Of a stretch of 64,000 bases of DNA, positions 38,895 through 47,773 are shown one piece after another; the stretch's first letter is position 1, and each line of letters opens with the position of its first letter. Under the pieces are notes generated by a model that did no database searches, was not told the DNA's origin, and worked only from the letters and a program-made list of their open reading frames with translations. Origin of the DNA: JACCZR01 sp963844805 (GTDB lineage: Bacteria; Actinomycetota; Thermoleophilia; Solirubrobacterales; Thermoleophilaceae); NCBI GenBank assembly GCA_963844805.1, contig CAWJPU010000013.1, positions 124,001 through 188,000 on the forward strand. Direction: 5' to 3'. The position numbers and the translations under genes were made by a program.

Positions 38895-38947
38895 GCGCTC
38901 CTCCTCCGTGTTGCGACCGCTGTCTATTCTGGCGATGGAGGAGAGAC

Positions 38948-40067
38948 ATGACCACCCTGCCGAGCACCGAGAGCATCGCGGCGGACTGGCTGCGCGACGG
39001 CAGGCGGGTCGTCAGCGCCACCCTCGTCGAGCGGATCGGCTCCGCCCCGCTGGACCCGGGGGCGCAGATGCTGATCGACGACCGCACCAACATCGAGGGG
39101 TCGGTCACCGGCGGCTGCGTGGAGGGCGCACTGGTCGAGGAGGCCGGGCGGATCCTCGGCGGCGAGGACCCCCGGGTCGTCACCTACGGCGTCACCGACG
39201 AGGAGGCCGCCGACGTCGGGCTGATGTGCGGCGGAACCGTTCGGGTGTTCCTGCACGAGCACGGCTCCGACGCCGTCGAGGTGCTGGATGCGGTGGCCCG
39301 CGCGGCGCGACGCCGACGAGCCGGTCGCACTGGCCACGATGCTCGAGGGCCCGTGCGCGGGGACCACGATGGCGATCCTGGGCGACGGCGTGGTGGGCGG
39401 CCTGGGGGGCACGGACCTGCTGGACCACTCCGTCGAGCGCGACGCCCGGGGCCAGCTCGACGAGGGCATCTCGCGCATCCGCCGCTACGGGGCCGGAGGC
39501 GAGGTGATGGGCTCCGAGCTCGTCGTCTACATCCAGGCCTTCGCCACACAGCCGCGCATGATCATCTTCGGAGCGATCGACTTCTCGGCCGAGATGGCCA
39601 AGGTGGCGAGCGAGATCGGCTACCGGGTCACGATCTGCGACGCCCGCGAGCCCTTCGTCAGCAGCCCGCGCTTCTCACGCTCGGCCGAGGTTGTCGTGGA
39701 CTGGCCCGACCGCTACCTGGCCGGCCAGGAGCTGGGTCCGCGCGACGTGGTCCTCGTGTTCACCCACGACGCGAAGTTCGACGAGCCGGCGCTGATCGGC
39801 GCGCTGGCCACCGGCGCGGGATACGTCGGGGCGCTGGGCAGCCGTCAGACCCAGGCCCGGCGAGTGGAGCGGCTCCAGGCCGCGGGGCTCGACCAGGAGG
39901 CCATCGCCCGGATCCAGGCTCCCTGCGGGCTGGACATCGGCGCTCGGACCCCGCCGGAGACCGTCGTGTCGATCCTTGCCGAGGTGATCGCGGTGCGCAC
40001 CGGACGCGCGGGCGAGAGCCTGGCCCGGACCAGCGGGCCGATCCACCCGGAGACCGCGCCCGTCTGA
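38948..40067 (+). CDS. XdhC/CoxI-family protein, second copy (one frameshift)
   Basis: XdhC-type maturation factor of about 372 residues. N-terminus: RVVSATLVERIGSAPLDPG, NIEGSVTGGCVEGALVEEA and ADVGLMCGGTVRVFLHE, with the two conserved Cys. A shift near 39305 leads to EPVALATMLEGPCAGTTMAI. The Rossmann half has RMIIFGAIDFSAEMAKVASE, VVLVFTHDAKFDEPALIGAL, YVGALGSRQTQARR and GLDIGARTPPETVVSILAE. It diverges from the cox side of the locus, with 53 bases in between for promoters. It lacks the YHS domain of the copy at 32158, so the two probably divide the maturation work. Confidence 0.85.
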
Positions 40068-40084
40068 GCGGCGGCCGCGGCCGC

Positions 40085-40300
40085 CTAGGACTGCGGCACG
40101 CTCTGGGGGTGCAGGCAGCCGTCGTGCAGCGGCGAGCCCGCGGTGAGGACGAGCTTGTCGCTCCCGTACACGACCTTCGTGCAGATGCGGCAGATCCCGA
40201 GTGGCGTGCCGCGCGGCTTCATCTGCTCCGCCCGGGCGCGCACCTGCGGCTCGAGCGCGTTCGCGCGTTCGGACGTGAGCTGACTACGAACAGGGTGCAT
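40085..40300 (-). CDS. Small cysteine-containing protein
   Basis: 71 residues. A basic N-terminus (RSQLTSERANALEPQVRARA) is followed by GICRICTKVVYGSDKLVLT and GSPLHDGCL, giving a C-x2-C pair and a later H and C that could bind zinc. ATG 40300 has GAGGAGG just upstream. No family recognised. It converges on the second XdhC gene. Confidence 0.5.
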   Translation of the reverse strand: MHPVRSQLTSERANALEPQVRARAEQMKPRGTPLGICRICTKVVYGSDKLVLTAGSPLHDGCLHPQSVPQS

Positions 40301-40632
40301 CGTCCTCCTCATGATCCGTTGAGTAGGACGTCGTGAATCGACCCGGCCAGAGACGACGGCTCCGTCCATCGTTTGTCAGGCGCCTCCTGCCCGAAGGTGG
40401 AGGATGCCCTGAGCGGTGTTTCCCCAAATTGGGGACAACGAAACCCGGCGCGCTTTCTCGCCCAACCGCCATTCTCCTCCCAGATACTTTCGCCGCCGGC
40501 CCTCCCGCTCCTGCAGCGGGCGCGGACGGCGGGCACCCCTCCAAGAAAACCCTCAGCGCGCTGACGAATTCTCCAGACCGGGAACGCTCGTCGGCCCCGG
40601 CCAGGGACGTCCCTCGGGGCGGGCGGCGGGGG
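40301..40632. other. 332-base gap with a 15-base inverted repeat
   Basis: No gene is supported here; the open frames in it overlap each other on both strands and have neither a ribosome-binding site nor a recognisable family. At 40421-40435 the sequence TCCCCAAATTGGGGA is an inverted repeat with seven-base arms and one central base, standing out by its A/T centre in a GC-rich background. It lies about 120 bases upstream of the small Cys protein, in the position of an operator. Otherwise I see nothing in this stretch. Confidence 0.4.
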
Positions 40633-42606
40633 CTAGGGCTTCTCGGGCGCGTCCAGCGAGCCGCGCATGTCCGACGCCCCTCCACCGGCGAAGCCGGGAC
40701 GGGGCAGCGGCCGGGGCTTGCGCTCCGGTTGGCCGGCCGGTGACTCCGGGGCCGCCGGGGGCGGCTGCTGGGGACGCACGGGCTCGTCGGGCCCGAAGAC
40801 CTCGAGCTCGGTCTGGCCCTCGAGCAGCTTGATGAACTCCTCGCGCTCGATCGTCTCGCGGCGGAGCAGGATCTCGGAGGTCACGTCCAGGTTGTGGCGC
40901 TGGCTCTCCAGCAGGGAGCGCGCGGTCTGGTGGGCGTCCTCGACCACGCGGCGGATCTCGTCGTCGATCTCGCGCGCCACGTCGTCGGAGTAGTCGGGCT
41001 CGGAGGAGAACTCGCGGCCCAGGAACGGCTGCCCGTGGTCGTGGCCGAACACGCGTGGCCCGAGGCGCTCGGACATGCCGAAGCGCATCACCATCTGCTT
41101 GGCGGTCGCGGTCACCTTCTCCAGGTCGTTGGACGCGCCCGTCGTGACCTCGGAGAACACGAGCTCCTCGGCGGCGCGGCCGCCCAGGGTCATGGCCATC
41201 GTGTCCTGCAGCTCCGCGCGCGTGGTGAGGAACTTGTCCTCTGAGGGCAGCGAGATCGTGTAGCCCAGCGCCTGCCCGCGGGCGATGACGCTGATCTTGT
41301 GCACCGGGTCGGTGTTCTCGAGGAAGTGGGCGACCAGCGCGTGGCCCATCTCGTGGTAGGCCGTGATGCGGCGCTCCTTCTCGCTCATCACGCGGGTCTT
41401 CTTCTCGGGGCCCGCGATCACGCGCATGATCCCCTCCTCCAGCTGCACGTGGTCGATCTCGCGCTTGCCCGTGCGGGCGGCCAGCAGCGCGGCCTCGTTG
41501 ACCAGGTTCTGGAGGTCGGCGCCCGTGAACCCGGGGGTCTGGGCGGCGAGGTTGTCGAGGTCGATGTGGCTGGCCAGCGGCTTGCCGCGGGTGTGGACCT
41601 CGAGGATCTTGGCGCGGCCCTTGCGGTCGGGGCGGTCGACCACGATCTGGCGGTCGAAGCGGCCCGGGCGCAGCAGCGCGGGGTCGAGGATGTCCGGGCG
41701 GTTGGTGGCCGCGATGAGGATGATGTTGTCCTTCATCTCAAAGCCGTCCATCTCCACCAGGAGCTGGTTCAGCGTCTGCTCGCGCTCGTCGTGGCCGCCG
41801 CCCAGGCCGGCGCCGCGGTGGCGGCCGACGGCGTCGATCTCGTCCATGAAGATGATGCAGGGCGAGTTCTGCTTGGCCTGCTCGAACAGGTCACGCACGC
41901 GCGAGGCACCGACGCCCACGAACATCTCGACGAAGTCCGAGCCCGAGATGGAGAAGAAGGGCACGCCCGCCTCGCCGGCCACGGCGCGGGCCAGCAGCGT
42001 CTTGCCGGTGCCCGGCGGGCCGTACAGCAGCACTCCCTTGGGAATGCGCGCGCCCAGCGACTGGAACTTCTTCGGGTTCTCCAGGAACTCCTTGATCTCG
42101 TGGAGCTCCTCGACGGCCTCGTCCACCCCGGCCACGTCGCGGAAGGTGATCTTCGGCGCGTCCACGGACATTCGCTTCGCGCGCGATTTGCCGAAGGACA
42201 TGACCTTCGACCCGCCTCCCTGCATCTGATTGAGGATGAACAGCCAGAAGAACAGGAACAGGACAAAGGGCACGATGTAGATGAGGGCACTGACGATCCC
42301 CCCGCCGCCCTTGGCCTTGACGTCGACCGGCACGCTCTCCTCGCGCAGCGAGTTGAGGAGGAACTGCTCGGTGTTGTCGGGGTAGGCCGTCTGGTACTTG
42401 CGGTTCCCCTTCGTCACGACGTCGATCTCGTTGTTCTTCGTGTTGAGCGTGACCGACCGGACGTCGCCCTTCTGGACCTGCTGCTGGAAGTCGCTGAAGG
42501 TCGGCACCTTCTCCCGCTGACCCGGCGAGATCAGCTTCTGAGCGAAGAACGCGAGCACCACCACGATCAGGATGGGGAAGGCTGCGCTCTTGAAGAATCG
42601 GCTCAT
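40633..42606 (-). CDS. ftsH: ATP-dependent zinc metalloprotease FtsH
   Basis: Membrane-bound AAA+ protease that degrades misfolded and regulatory membrane proteins. 657 residues from ATG 42606: membrane segment 1 (FPILIVVVLAFFAQ), extracytoplasmic domain, membrane segment 2 (ALIYIVPFVLFLFFWLFIL), Walker A GPPGTGKTLL, Walker B IIFMDEIDAVG, the arginine-finger region RPGRFDRQIVVDRPD and the zinc site AYHEMGHALVAHFL. The C-terminal tail is Pro-rich. An in-frame ATG at 42642 adds 12 residues unlike the family. hpt and tilS upstream give the tilS-hpt-ftsH order known from many Gram-positive bacteria. Confidence 0.95.
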   Translation of the reverse strand: MSRFFKSAAFPILIVVVLAFFAQKLISPGQREKVPTFSDFQQQVQKGDVRSVTLNTKNNEIDVVTKGNRKYQTAYPDNTEQFLLNSLREESVPVDVKAKGGGGIVSALIYIVPFVLFLFFWLFILNQMQGGGSKVMSFGKSRAKRMSVDAPKITFRDVAGVDEAVEELHEIKEFLENPKKFQSLGARIPKGVLLYGPPGTGKTLLARAVAGEAGVPFFSISGSDFVEMFVGVGASRVRDLFEQAKQNSPCIIFMDEIDAVGRHRGAGLGGGHDEREQTLNQLLVEMDGFEMKDNIILIAATNRPDILDPALLRPGRFDRQIVVDRPDRKGRAKILEVHTRGKPLASHIDLDNLAAQTPGFTGADLQNLVNEAALLAARTGKREIDHVQLEEGIMRVIAGPEKKTRVMSEKERRITAYHEMGHALVAHFLENTDPVHKISVIARGQALGYTISLPSEDKFLTTRAELQDTMAMTLGGRAAEELVFSEVTTGASNDLEKVTATAKQMVMRFGMSERLGPRVFGHDHGQPFLGREFSSEPDYSDDVAREIDDEIRRVVEDAHQTARSLLESQRHNLDVTSEILLRRETIEREEFIKLLEGQTELEVFGPDEPVRPQQPPPAAPESPAGQPERKPRPLPRPGFAGGGASDMRGSLDAPEKP

Positions 42607-42678
42607 GAGTGCCCTGCCTGGCCAGGCCAGAGGGTGAAACATGAGCGTAGCAGTGGGGTAGGGGCCGCTTTTCCGCTC

Positions 42679-43212
42679 TCAGGCGTCGTCCAGGACCGCC
42701 ACATACGGGAGTTCTCGGAAGCGCTCGGCATGGTCCAAGCCGTATCCGATCGCGAAGCGGTCCGGGATCTCGAAGCCGGTGTAGCGGATCGGCAGGTCCA
42801 CCTTGCGCCGCTCGGGCTTGGTCAACAGCGCGCACACCTCGACCGACTTGGGGTCGCGCGCCTGGAGGGTGCGCAGCAGGTAGTTGAGCGTCAGGCCCGA
42901 GTCCACGATGTCCTCCACGATCAGCACCTCGCGGCCCTGGATCGAGGCGTCGAGGTCCTTGAGGATGCGAACCACGCCGCTGGTGGAGGTCGAGTCGCCG
43001 TACGAGGCGACCGCCATGAAGTCGACCTCGCAGGGCACGGTGAGCGCCCGCATCAGGTCGGAGAGGAACAGGAAGGCCCCCTTCAGCACGCCGACGAGCA
43101 GCAGGTCACGCCCTTCGTAATCCTCGGAGATCTGCACGCCGAGCTGCCGGACGCGGTGGGCGAGCTCGTCGCTCTGTACCAGCACCTCTCCGACGGCCGC
43201 CACCGCGCTCAC
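42679..43212 (-). CDS. hpt: Hypoxanthine phosphoribosyltransferase
   Basis: 177 residues. Purine salvage enzyme joining PRPP and hypoxanthine or guanine. PRPP-binding motif EVLIVEDIVDSGLTL, the flexible-loop region MAVASYGDSTSTSGVV, and LLLVGVLKGAFLFLSDLMRA in the N-terminal half. C-terminal FEIPDRFAIGYGLDHAERF is the usual base-binding end. GTG 43212 overlaps the tilS stop as GTGA; upstream residues of the open frame are tilS sequence in another frame. Confidence 0.95.
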   Translation of the reverse strand: MSAVAAVGEVLVQSDELAHRVRQLGVQISEDYEGRDLLLVGVLKGAFLFLSDLMRALTVPCEVDFMAVASYGDSTSTSGVVRILKDLDASIQGREVLIVEDIVDSGLTLNYLLRTLQARDPKSVEVCALLTKPERRKVDLPIRYTGFEIPDRFAIGYGLDHAERFRELPYVAVLDDA

Positions 43213-44420
43213 GCTACTTGTCGCGCCGACAGACCGACCGGCCCGTCCTCGGAGGCCCAGCCCTCGTCGAGCGCCACGCCGGCCACCCACACCACCTCAT
43301 CCCCCGCGCACACCACGGGCAGCGCGCGCCGCAGGGCGCGGGGCACCTTGCGGTCGGTGAACAGGTCCTGCAGCGTCTTGGTTCCGCCCAGCCCCACCGG
43401 GCGCATGCGGTCGCCCTCCTGCCAGGCGCGCACCGTGAAGCGGGGCGCCGAGCGCACCGACACCTCCCCCGGCGCCTCCAGCGAGGCCTCGACCTCCCAG
43501 TCGCCGAAGCGGGCGCTGCCCGGCACGGCCAGATCGGCGGCCGGCGGCGGCTCTCCCTCGCGCGCGTGCGTGAAACGAAGCACCCCGTATTCGCTCACCG
43601 CGCGCAGGCCGCCGCCCAGGTCGAGGGAGCGCGTTCCCCCCGCGTCGCCCAGCGTCAGCAGACGGTCGACCTCGGCTCGCGACAGGGGGGCGTCGCCGGC
43701 CAGGCGCCGCAGCACCAGGCGCGCGAGCGCCGGCTCGAGCTCCCTCAGGCGCGACAGCTCCACCGCCGGGCCGCCGCCCAGGCCGGCGAGCGCCTCGGCG
43801 GCCGCGGCGTCGAGCACCTCGGCCTCCTCGCGCAGCATCAGCGCGGTCTCCGCCACGTTGCGCTCCGCGGCGGGGCCCAGGGAGCGGAGGGCGGGCACCA
43901 GCTCGGTGCGGGCGCGCGAGCGCGCGAAGCGGGGGTCGGCGTTGGAGGGGTCCTCGCGCCATGCCAGCCCCTTCGAGCGCAGGTACTCGCGCACCTCCTC
44001 GCGGCTGACCTCCAGCAGCGGGCGCACCAGCCGGCCCCGGCGGGGCTCCATCCCCAGCAGCGCCCGCCGCCCCGGCGAGGTGGCCAGCCGGTAGAGGACC
44101 GTCTCGGCCTGGTCGCTGGCAGTGTGGGCTGCGGCGTAGTCGCCCTCGGCGTGACGCTCGGCGGCGGCGTAACGCGCGTCGCGGGCCGCGGCCTGCAGGT
44201 TGCCCTCCTCCGGCAGCGAGACCGCCTCGACCACCAAGGGGACCGCCAGCCGCTCGCACAGCTCGCGGCAGAAGCGCTCGTCGTCGGCGGCGCCCTCGCG
44301 CAGGCCGTGGTTGACGTGCAGGGCGCTCACCCGGGCGCCGAGCCGAACGCAGACGTCGAGCAGGCAGACCGAGTCGCCGCCGCCGGAGAGCATGACCAGC
44401 AGCGGGCGCCCCTCGGCCAC
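43209..44420 (-). CDS. tilS: tRNA(Ile)-lysidine synthetase (possible frameshift at 5' end)
   Basis: TilS converts C34 of tRNA-Ile2 to lysidine. The PP-loop is LLVMLSGGGDSVCLLDV, followed by ALHVNHGLREGAADDERF, TASDQAETVLYRLATSPG and RPLLEVSREEVREYL. The C-terminal TilS domain includes PVGLGGTKTLQDLFTD. The GTG at 44420 gives a very short N-terminus. An ATG at 44460, overlapping the cyclase stop, is out of frame by one base; a single missing base between 44421 and 44450 would give the normal start with MERPARGS. The product otherwise has ordinary length, 403 residues. Confidence 0.9.
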   Translation of the reverse strand: MAEGRPLLVMLSGGGDSVCLLDVCVRLGARVSALHVNHGLREGAADDERFCRELCERLAVPLVVEAVSLPEEGNLQAAARDARYAAAERHAEGDYAAAHTASDQAETVLYRLATSPGRRALLGMEPRRGRLVRPLLEVSREEVREYLRSKGLAWREDPSNADPRFARSRARTELVPALRSLGPAAERNVAETALMLREEAEVLDAAAAEALAGLGGGPAVELSRLRELEPALARLVLRRLAGDAPLSRAEVDRLLTLGDAGGTRSLDLGGGLRAVSEYGVLRFTHAREGEPPPAADLAVPGSARFGDWEVEASLEAPGEVSVRSAPRFTVRAWQEGDRMRPVGLGGTKTLQDLFTDRKVPRALRRALPVVCAGDEVVWVAGVALDEGWASEDGPVGLSARQVA

Positions 44421-44459
44421 GAGGCCCGAGGCGCGCGCTGCCTCGAGCGGGGCGCTCCA

Positions 44460-45659
44460 TCACTCGTCGTGCGCGGGAACAGCGCGGCAGAGGGTGCGCG
44501 GCTCGTCGAAGCCCTTCAGCTTCACGGTCCCGATGCCCTCGAAGGCCAGGTGCTCGGTGTCCTCGACCTGGTCGACCACGAAGTCCGTGACCAGGACCTC
44601 CCCGGCGCGAGCGCGGGCCACCACCCGCGAGGCCAGGTTGACCTCGCGCCCGAAGTAGTCGCCGTCGCGGTAGAGCGTGGGGCCGTAGTGGATCCCGATG
44701 CGCGGCTCGGGGCGCTCGTCGAACAGCTTCACGAAGCCCACCGCCCAGTCCACCAGGGCGCCGAGGTCCTGGCCCACGAGCATCACGGCGTCGCCGATGG
44801 TCTTCACCACCCGGGCCGTCTCGGGCAGGGTCTCCTGCACGCCGTCGACGAAGCGCTCCACGGTGGACAGGGCCTCCTCCTCGCCCTCCTCCTCGGTGAA
44901 GCGCGTGTAGCCGGCGAGGTCGCAGAAGGCGATCGCCACCCGGACCCGGCCCAGGTCGTCGCCCTCCTCCATGTCGATCTCCATGTGCCCAACCACGTCC
45001 TGCTCGACATAGTGCTGGAGGAAGCGCTGGTGGACGTAGTCCATGATCGGCGACGCCAGCGGCAGCAGGTCGCCCGCGAGCGTCTCCATCTCCTCGGCCA
45101 TCTGCAGGCCGGGGGCGCCCTCGCGCATCAGCGGCTCGTGCACGTAGATGTGGAACAGGCGCACCTCGGAGTCGGCGATCTGCGACAGGGTCTGCCCGTA
45201 CACACGCGAGAGCTGGAGGAAGGCCACCAGCGGGAAGCCGGAGGCGAGCACCGAGGCCACGTACTCGAGCGCCTTGATGTCCTCGTCGGTGAGGGAGTCC
45301 AAGGCGGCGGCCGGCAGCCCGCAGGCGCTCCAGAAGCGCTCGATCAGCGACGTCTCGAGCCCGGTGGCCTTGGCGGCGTCCTTGAGCGAGTAGGGGCCCT
45401 TGCGGTCGGGAAAGGCATCCTCGATGAAGCCGTAGGCCAGCCGGCCCTGCTCGCTGGCGGCGCGGATGCTCTTGAGCGAGTGGCCGCGCTCGCGCAGCCG
45501 GTGGACGATCCGGGCGTGCGACACCGCGGCCGGGCCCCAGCCCCCCTGGCCGTCCTTCAGCTCCGGGATGACGCCGGACTCGGCCCAGCGTTTGAGCGTC
45601 GGAGCCGAGACGCCAACCTCGCGGGCCGCCTCGGCCAGGGTCAGGCGGTCTTCGGGCAT
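44460..45659 (-). CDS. MerR-type HTH protein fused to a class III adenylate/guanylate cyclase
   Basis: 399 residues. Residues about 5-70 form a MerR-like winged helix (RLTLAEAAREVGVSAPTLKR, RLRERGHSLKSIRAASE). A helical middle region (90-230) follows, with no ligand motif I know. Residues about 235-390 are a class III cyclase: metal-binding Asp247 in AFCDLAGYTRF and Asp290 in VVKTIGDAVMLVG, and transition-state Asn341 and Arg345 in REVNLASRVVARA. The catalytic residues are therefore complete; cAMP against cGMP cannot be decided. ATG 45659, divergent from the SDR gene with 43 bases between. It may sense a signal, bind DNA and make the messenger in one polypeptide. Confidence 0.8.
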   Translation of the reverse strand: MPEDRLTLAEAAREVGVSAPTLKRWAESGVIPELKDGQGGWGPAAVSHARIVHRLRERGHSLKSIRAASEQGRLAYGFIEDAFPDRKGPYSLKDAAKATGLETSLIERFWSACGLPAAALDSLTDEDIKALEYVASVLASGFPLVAFLQLSRVYGQTLSQIADSEVRLFHIYVHEPLMREGAPGLQMAEEMETLAGDLLPLASPIMDYVHQRFLQHYVEQDVVGHMEIDMEEGDDLGRVRVAIAFCDLAGYTRFTEEEGEEEALSTVERFVDGVQETLPETARVVKTIGDAVMLVGQDLGALVDWAVGFVKLFDERPEPRIGIHYGPTLYRDGDYFGREVNLASRVVARARAGEVLVTDFVVDQVEDTEHLAFEGIGTVKLKGFDEPRTLCRAVPAHDE

Positions 45660-45702
45660 CCGGGCGTAGTATCGCGGCCCTGAGAGAGCGAGTGGAGGGG
45701 AC

Positions 45703-47706
45703 TTGAACTACTTCGTAACGGGCGCCACGGGCTTCGTCGGCCGCCACCTGGTCAAGGAGCTGCTGAAGCGCGACGGGACCATCTACGTGTTGGTGCGCGA
45801 GGGCTCGCGTGGCAAGGTCGACGCGCTGATCGAGCAGCTGGACGCCGGCGACCGGATCGTGCCCGTCTCCGGGGACATGTCCAAGCAGGGCCTCGGGGTG
45901 GAGGGGTTCGACGAGAAGGTCGACCACTTCTTCCACCTGGCGGCGATCTACGACGTCGCCGCGGACCCGGAGACGATGATCAAGGCCAACGTCGAGGGCA
46001 CACGTCACGTGGTCGAGTTCGTCAACTCCCACGACGTCGGCCGCTTCCACCACACCTCGTCGATCGCCGTCGCCGGCGACTACAAGGGCGTGTTCCAGGA
46101 GGACATGTTCGACGAGGACCAGAAGCTCCCTCACGCCTACCACGAGTCCAAGTACGACTCGGAGAAGCTGGTCCGCCGCGAGGCCCAGCCCAAGACCCTC
46201 ATCTTCCGCCCGGGGATCGTCGTCGGCGACTCGGAGACCGGCGAGATGGACAAGATCGACGGCCCCTACTACTTCTTCGGGCTGATCAAGCGCCTGCGCC
46301 ACGCGCTGCCGGCGTGGTTCCCGCTGGCCGGACCCGAGGGCGGCCAGACCAACATCGTGCCGGTGGACTTCGTCGCCCAGGCGATGGACCACATCGCCCA
46401 CCTCTCCGATGACGAGCTGCCGGGCGACACCTTCCACCTGGTCAACTCCGAGGCCCAGACCGTCGGCGAGACGCTCAACACGTTCGCCAAGGCCGCCCAC
46501 GCGCCGCAGTTCGCCATGCGCGTGGACCCCAACGTCACCAACGCGATCCCCAAGCAGGTGCGCGCCGGCCTCAAGGCGCTGCCCACCGTCAAGCGGATCC
46601 GCGAGACGACGCTGCGCGACCTCGGCATCCCGCCCGACGCGATGGAGAACCGCGACTTCTTCTGCACCTTCGACAGCCGCGACACCAAGCGGGCGCTCGA
46701 GGGGACGGGGATCGCCGCTCCGCCGCTGGACACCTACGCGGCCGTGCTGTGGGACTACTGGGAGCGCAACCTCGACCCCGCGCTGTTCCGCGAGCGCTCG
46801 CTGGCCAGCTCGGTCAAGGACAAGCGGGTGATGATCACCGGGGCCTCCAGCGGGATCGGCCTGGAGGTGGCGCTGAAGGTCGGCGAGGCCGGCGGCCAGG
46901 TGATCCTGGTCTCACGCACGCGCGAGAAGCTCGACGAGGTGGCCGAGCAGGTGCGCGAGCGCGGCGGCACCGCCCACGTGCACCCGGCCGACCTGTCCGA
47001 CACCGACGATCTCGAGCGGATGGCCCAGGAGGTCATCTCCGAGCACGGCGGCGTGGACATCCTGATCAACAACGCCGGCCGCTCGATCCGGCGCTCGGTG
47101 GCGCGCTCCTACGACCGCTTCCACGACTACGAGCGCACGATGCAGCTCAACTACTACGGCGCGCTGAAGCTGATCCTGGCCTTCCTGCCCGGCATGCGCG
47201 AGCGCAAGGACGGCCACATCATCAACGTCTCGTCGATCGGCGTGCAGACCAACACGCCGCGCTTCTCGGCCTACGTCGCCTCGAAGGCCGCGCTGGACGC
47301 CTTCTCGCGCTGCGTGGCGCCGGAGTGCGTGGGCGACAACGTGAAGTTCAGCACCGTGTACATGCCGCTGGTGCGCACGCCGATGATCGCGCCCACCGAC
47401 ATGTACAAGGCGTTCCCCACCCTGTCGCCCGACGAGGCCGCGCTGATGATCTGCGACACGCTGATCGACAAGCCCAAGCGCAAGGCCTCGCGGCTGGGCA
47501 CGTTCGGCGAGGTCCTGTACTCGGTCTCCCCGAAGACCGTCGACGCGGTGCTCAACACCGCCTACAACCTGTTCCCCGACTCCAAGGCCTCCAAGGGCAA
47601 GAAGGAGCGAGGGCAAGAGGAGGCGGGCGACGGCAAGAAGGACGACGACGAGATGTCCACCGAGGCCGTCGCGATGGCCTACCTGATGCGCGGAGTGCAC
47701 TTCTAG
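45703..47706 (+). CDS. Two-domain SDR protein resembling mycobacterial acyl-CoA reductase AcrA1
   Basis: 667 residues. The N-terminal half is an extended SDR: NYFVTGATGFVGRHLVKEL, FHLAAIYDVAA, YHESKYDSEKLV with the Tyr-Lys pair, and IFRPGIVVGDSETG. The C-terminal half is a classical SDR: VMITGASSGIGLEVALKVGE, ILINNAGRSIRRSV, INVSSIGVQ and SAYVASKAALDAFSR. This order resembles fatty acyl-CoA reductases of the Rv3391/AcrA1 type, which make fatty aldehyde or alcohol, but substrate is not proven. TTG 45703 has GGAGGGG five bases upstream. A charged Lys/Glu tail precedes the end. A strong terminator hairpin follows 13 bases after the stop. Confidence 0.8.
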   Translation: MNYFVTGATGFVGRHLVKELLKRDGTIYVLVREGSRGKVDALIEQLDAGDRIVPVSGDMSKQGLGVEGFDEKVDHFFHLAAIYDVAADPETMIKANVEGTRHVVEFVNSHDVGRFHHTSSIAVAGDYKGVFQEDMFDEDQKLPHAYHESKYDSEKLVRREAQPKTLIFRPGIVVGDSETGEMDKIDGPYYFFGLIKRLRHALPAWFPLAGPEGGQTNIVPVDFVAQAMDHIAHLSDDELPGDTFHLVNSEAQTVGETLNTFAKAAHAPQFAMRVDPNVTNAIPKQVRAGLKALPTVKRIRETTLRDLGIPPDAMENRDFFCTFDSRDTKRALEGTGIAAPPLDTYAAVLWDYWERNLDPALFRERSLASSVKDKRVMITGASSGIGLEVALKVGEAGGQVILVSRTREKLDEVAEQVRERGGTAHVHPADLSDTDDLERMAQEVISEHGGVDILINNAGRSIRRSVARSYDRFHDYERTMQLNYYGALKLILAFLPGMRERKDGHIINVSSIGVQTNTPRFSAYVASKAALDAFSRCVAPECVGDNVKFSTVYMPLVRTPMIAPTDMYKAFPTLSPDEAALMICDTLIDKPKRKASRLGTFGEVLYSVSPKTVDAVLNTAYNLFPDSKASKGKKERGQEEAGDGKKDDDEMSTEAVAMAYLMRGVHF

Positions 47707-47718
47707 GCCGGAACGCGA

Positions 47719-47746
47719 AGAGGGCGCCCCTCGCGGGACGCCCTCT
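47719..47746. terminator. Strong hairpin between convergent genes
   Basis: Arms AGAGGGCGCCC and GGGACGCCCTCT pair over eleven positions with one bulged A and a five-base loop. It lies between the SDR stop at 47706 and the convergent LPFTG gene, so it can serve both directions. There is no clear T-run, as is common in very GC-rich actinobacteria. Confidence 0.7.
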
Positions 47747-47773
47747 GACGCTGCGGCTATGTGAGCTGGGTCT

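Noticed and set aside
40333..40743. Small open frames in the gap after ftsH
   Set aside because: Several overlap on both strands with no ribosome-binding site, family or consistent codon use.
41299..44094. Long open frame of 931 codons on the plus strand opposite ftsH, hpt and tilS
   Set aside because: It is antisense to three well-supported genes, has no family motif and has the His/Asp/Leu/Val-rich composition typical of reverse-frame shadows in GC-rich DNA.
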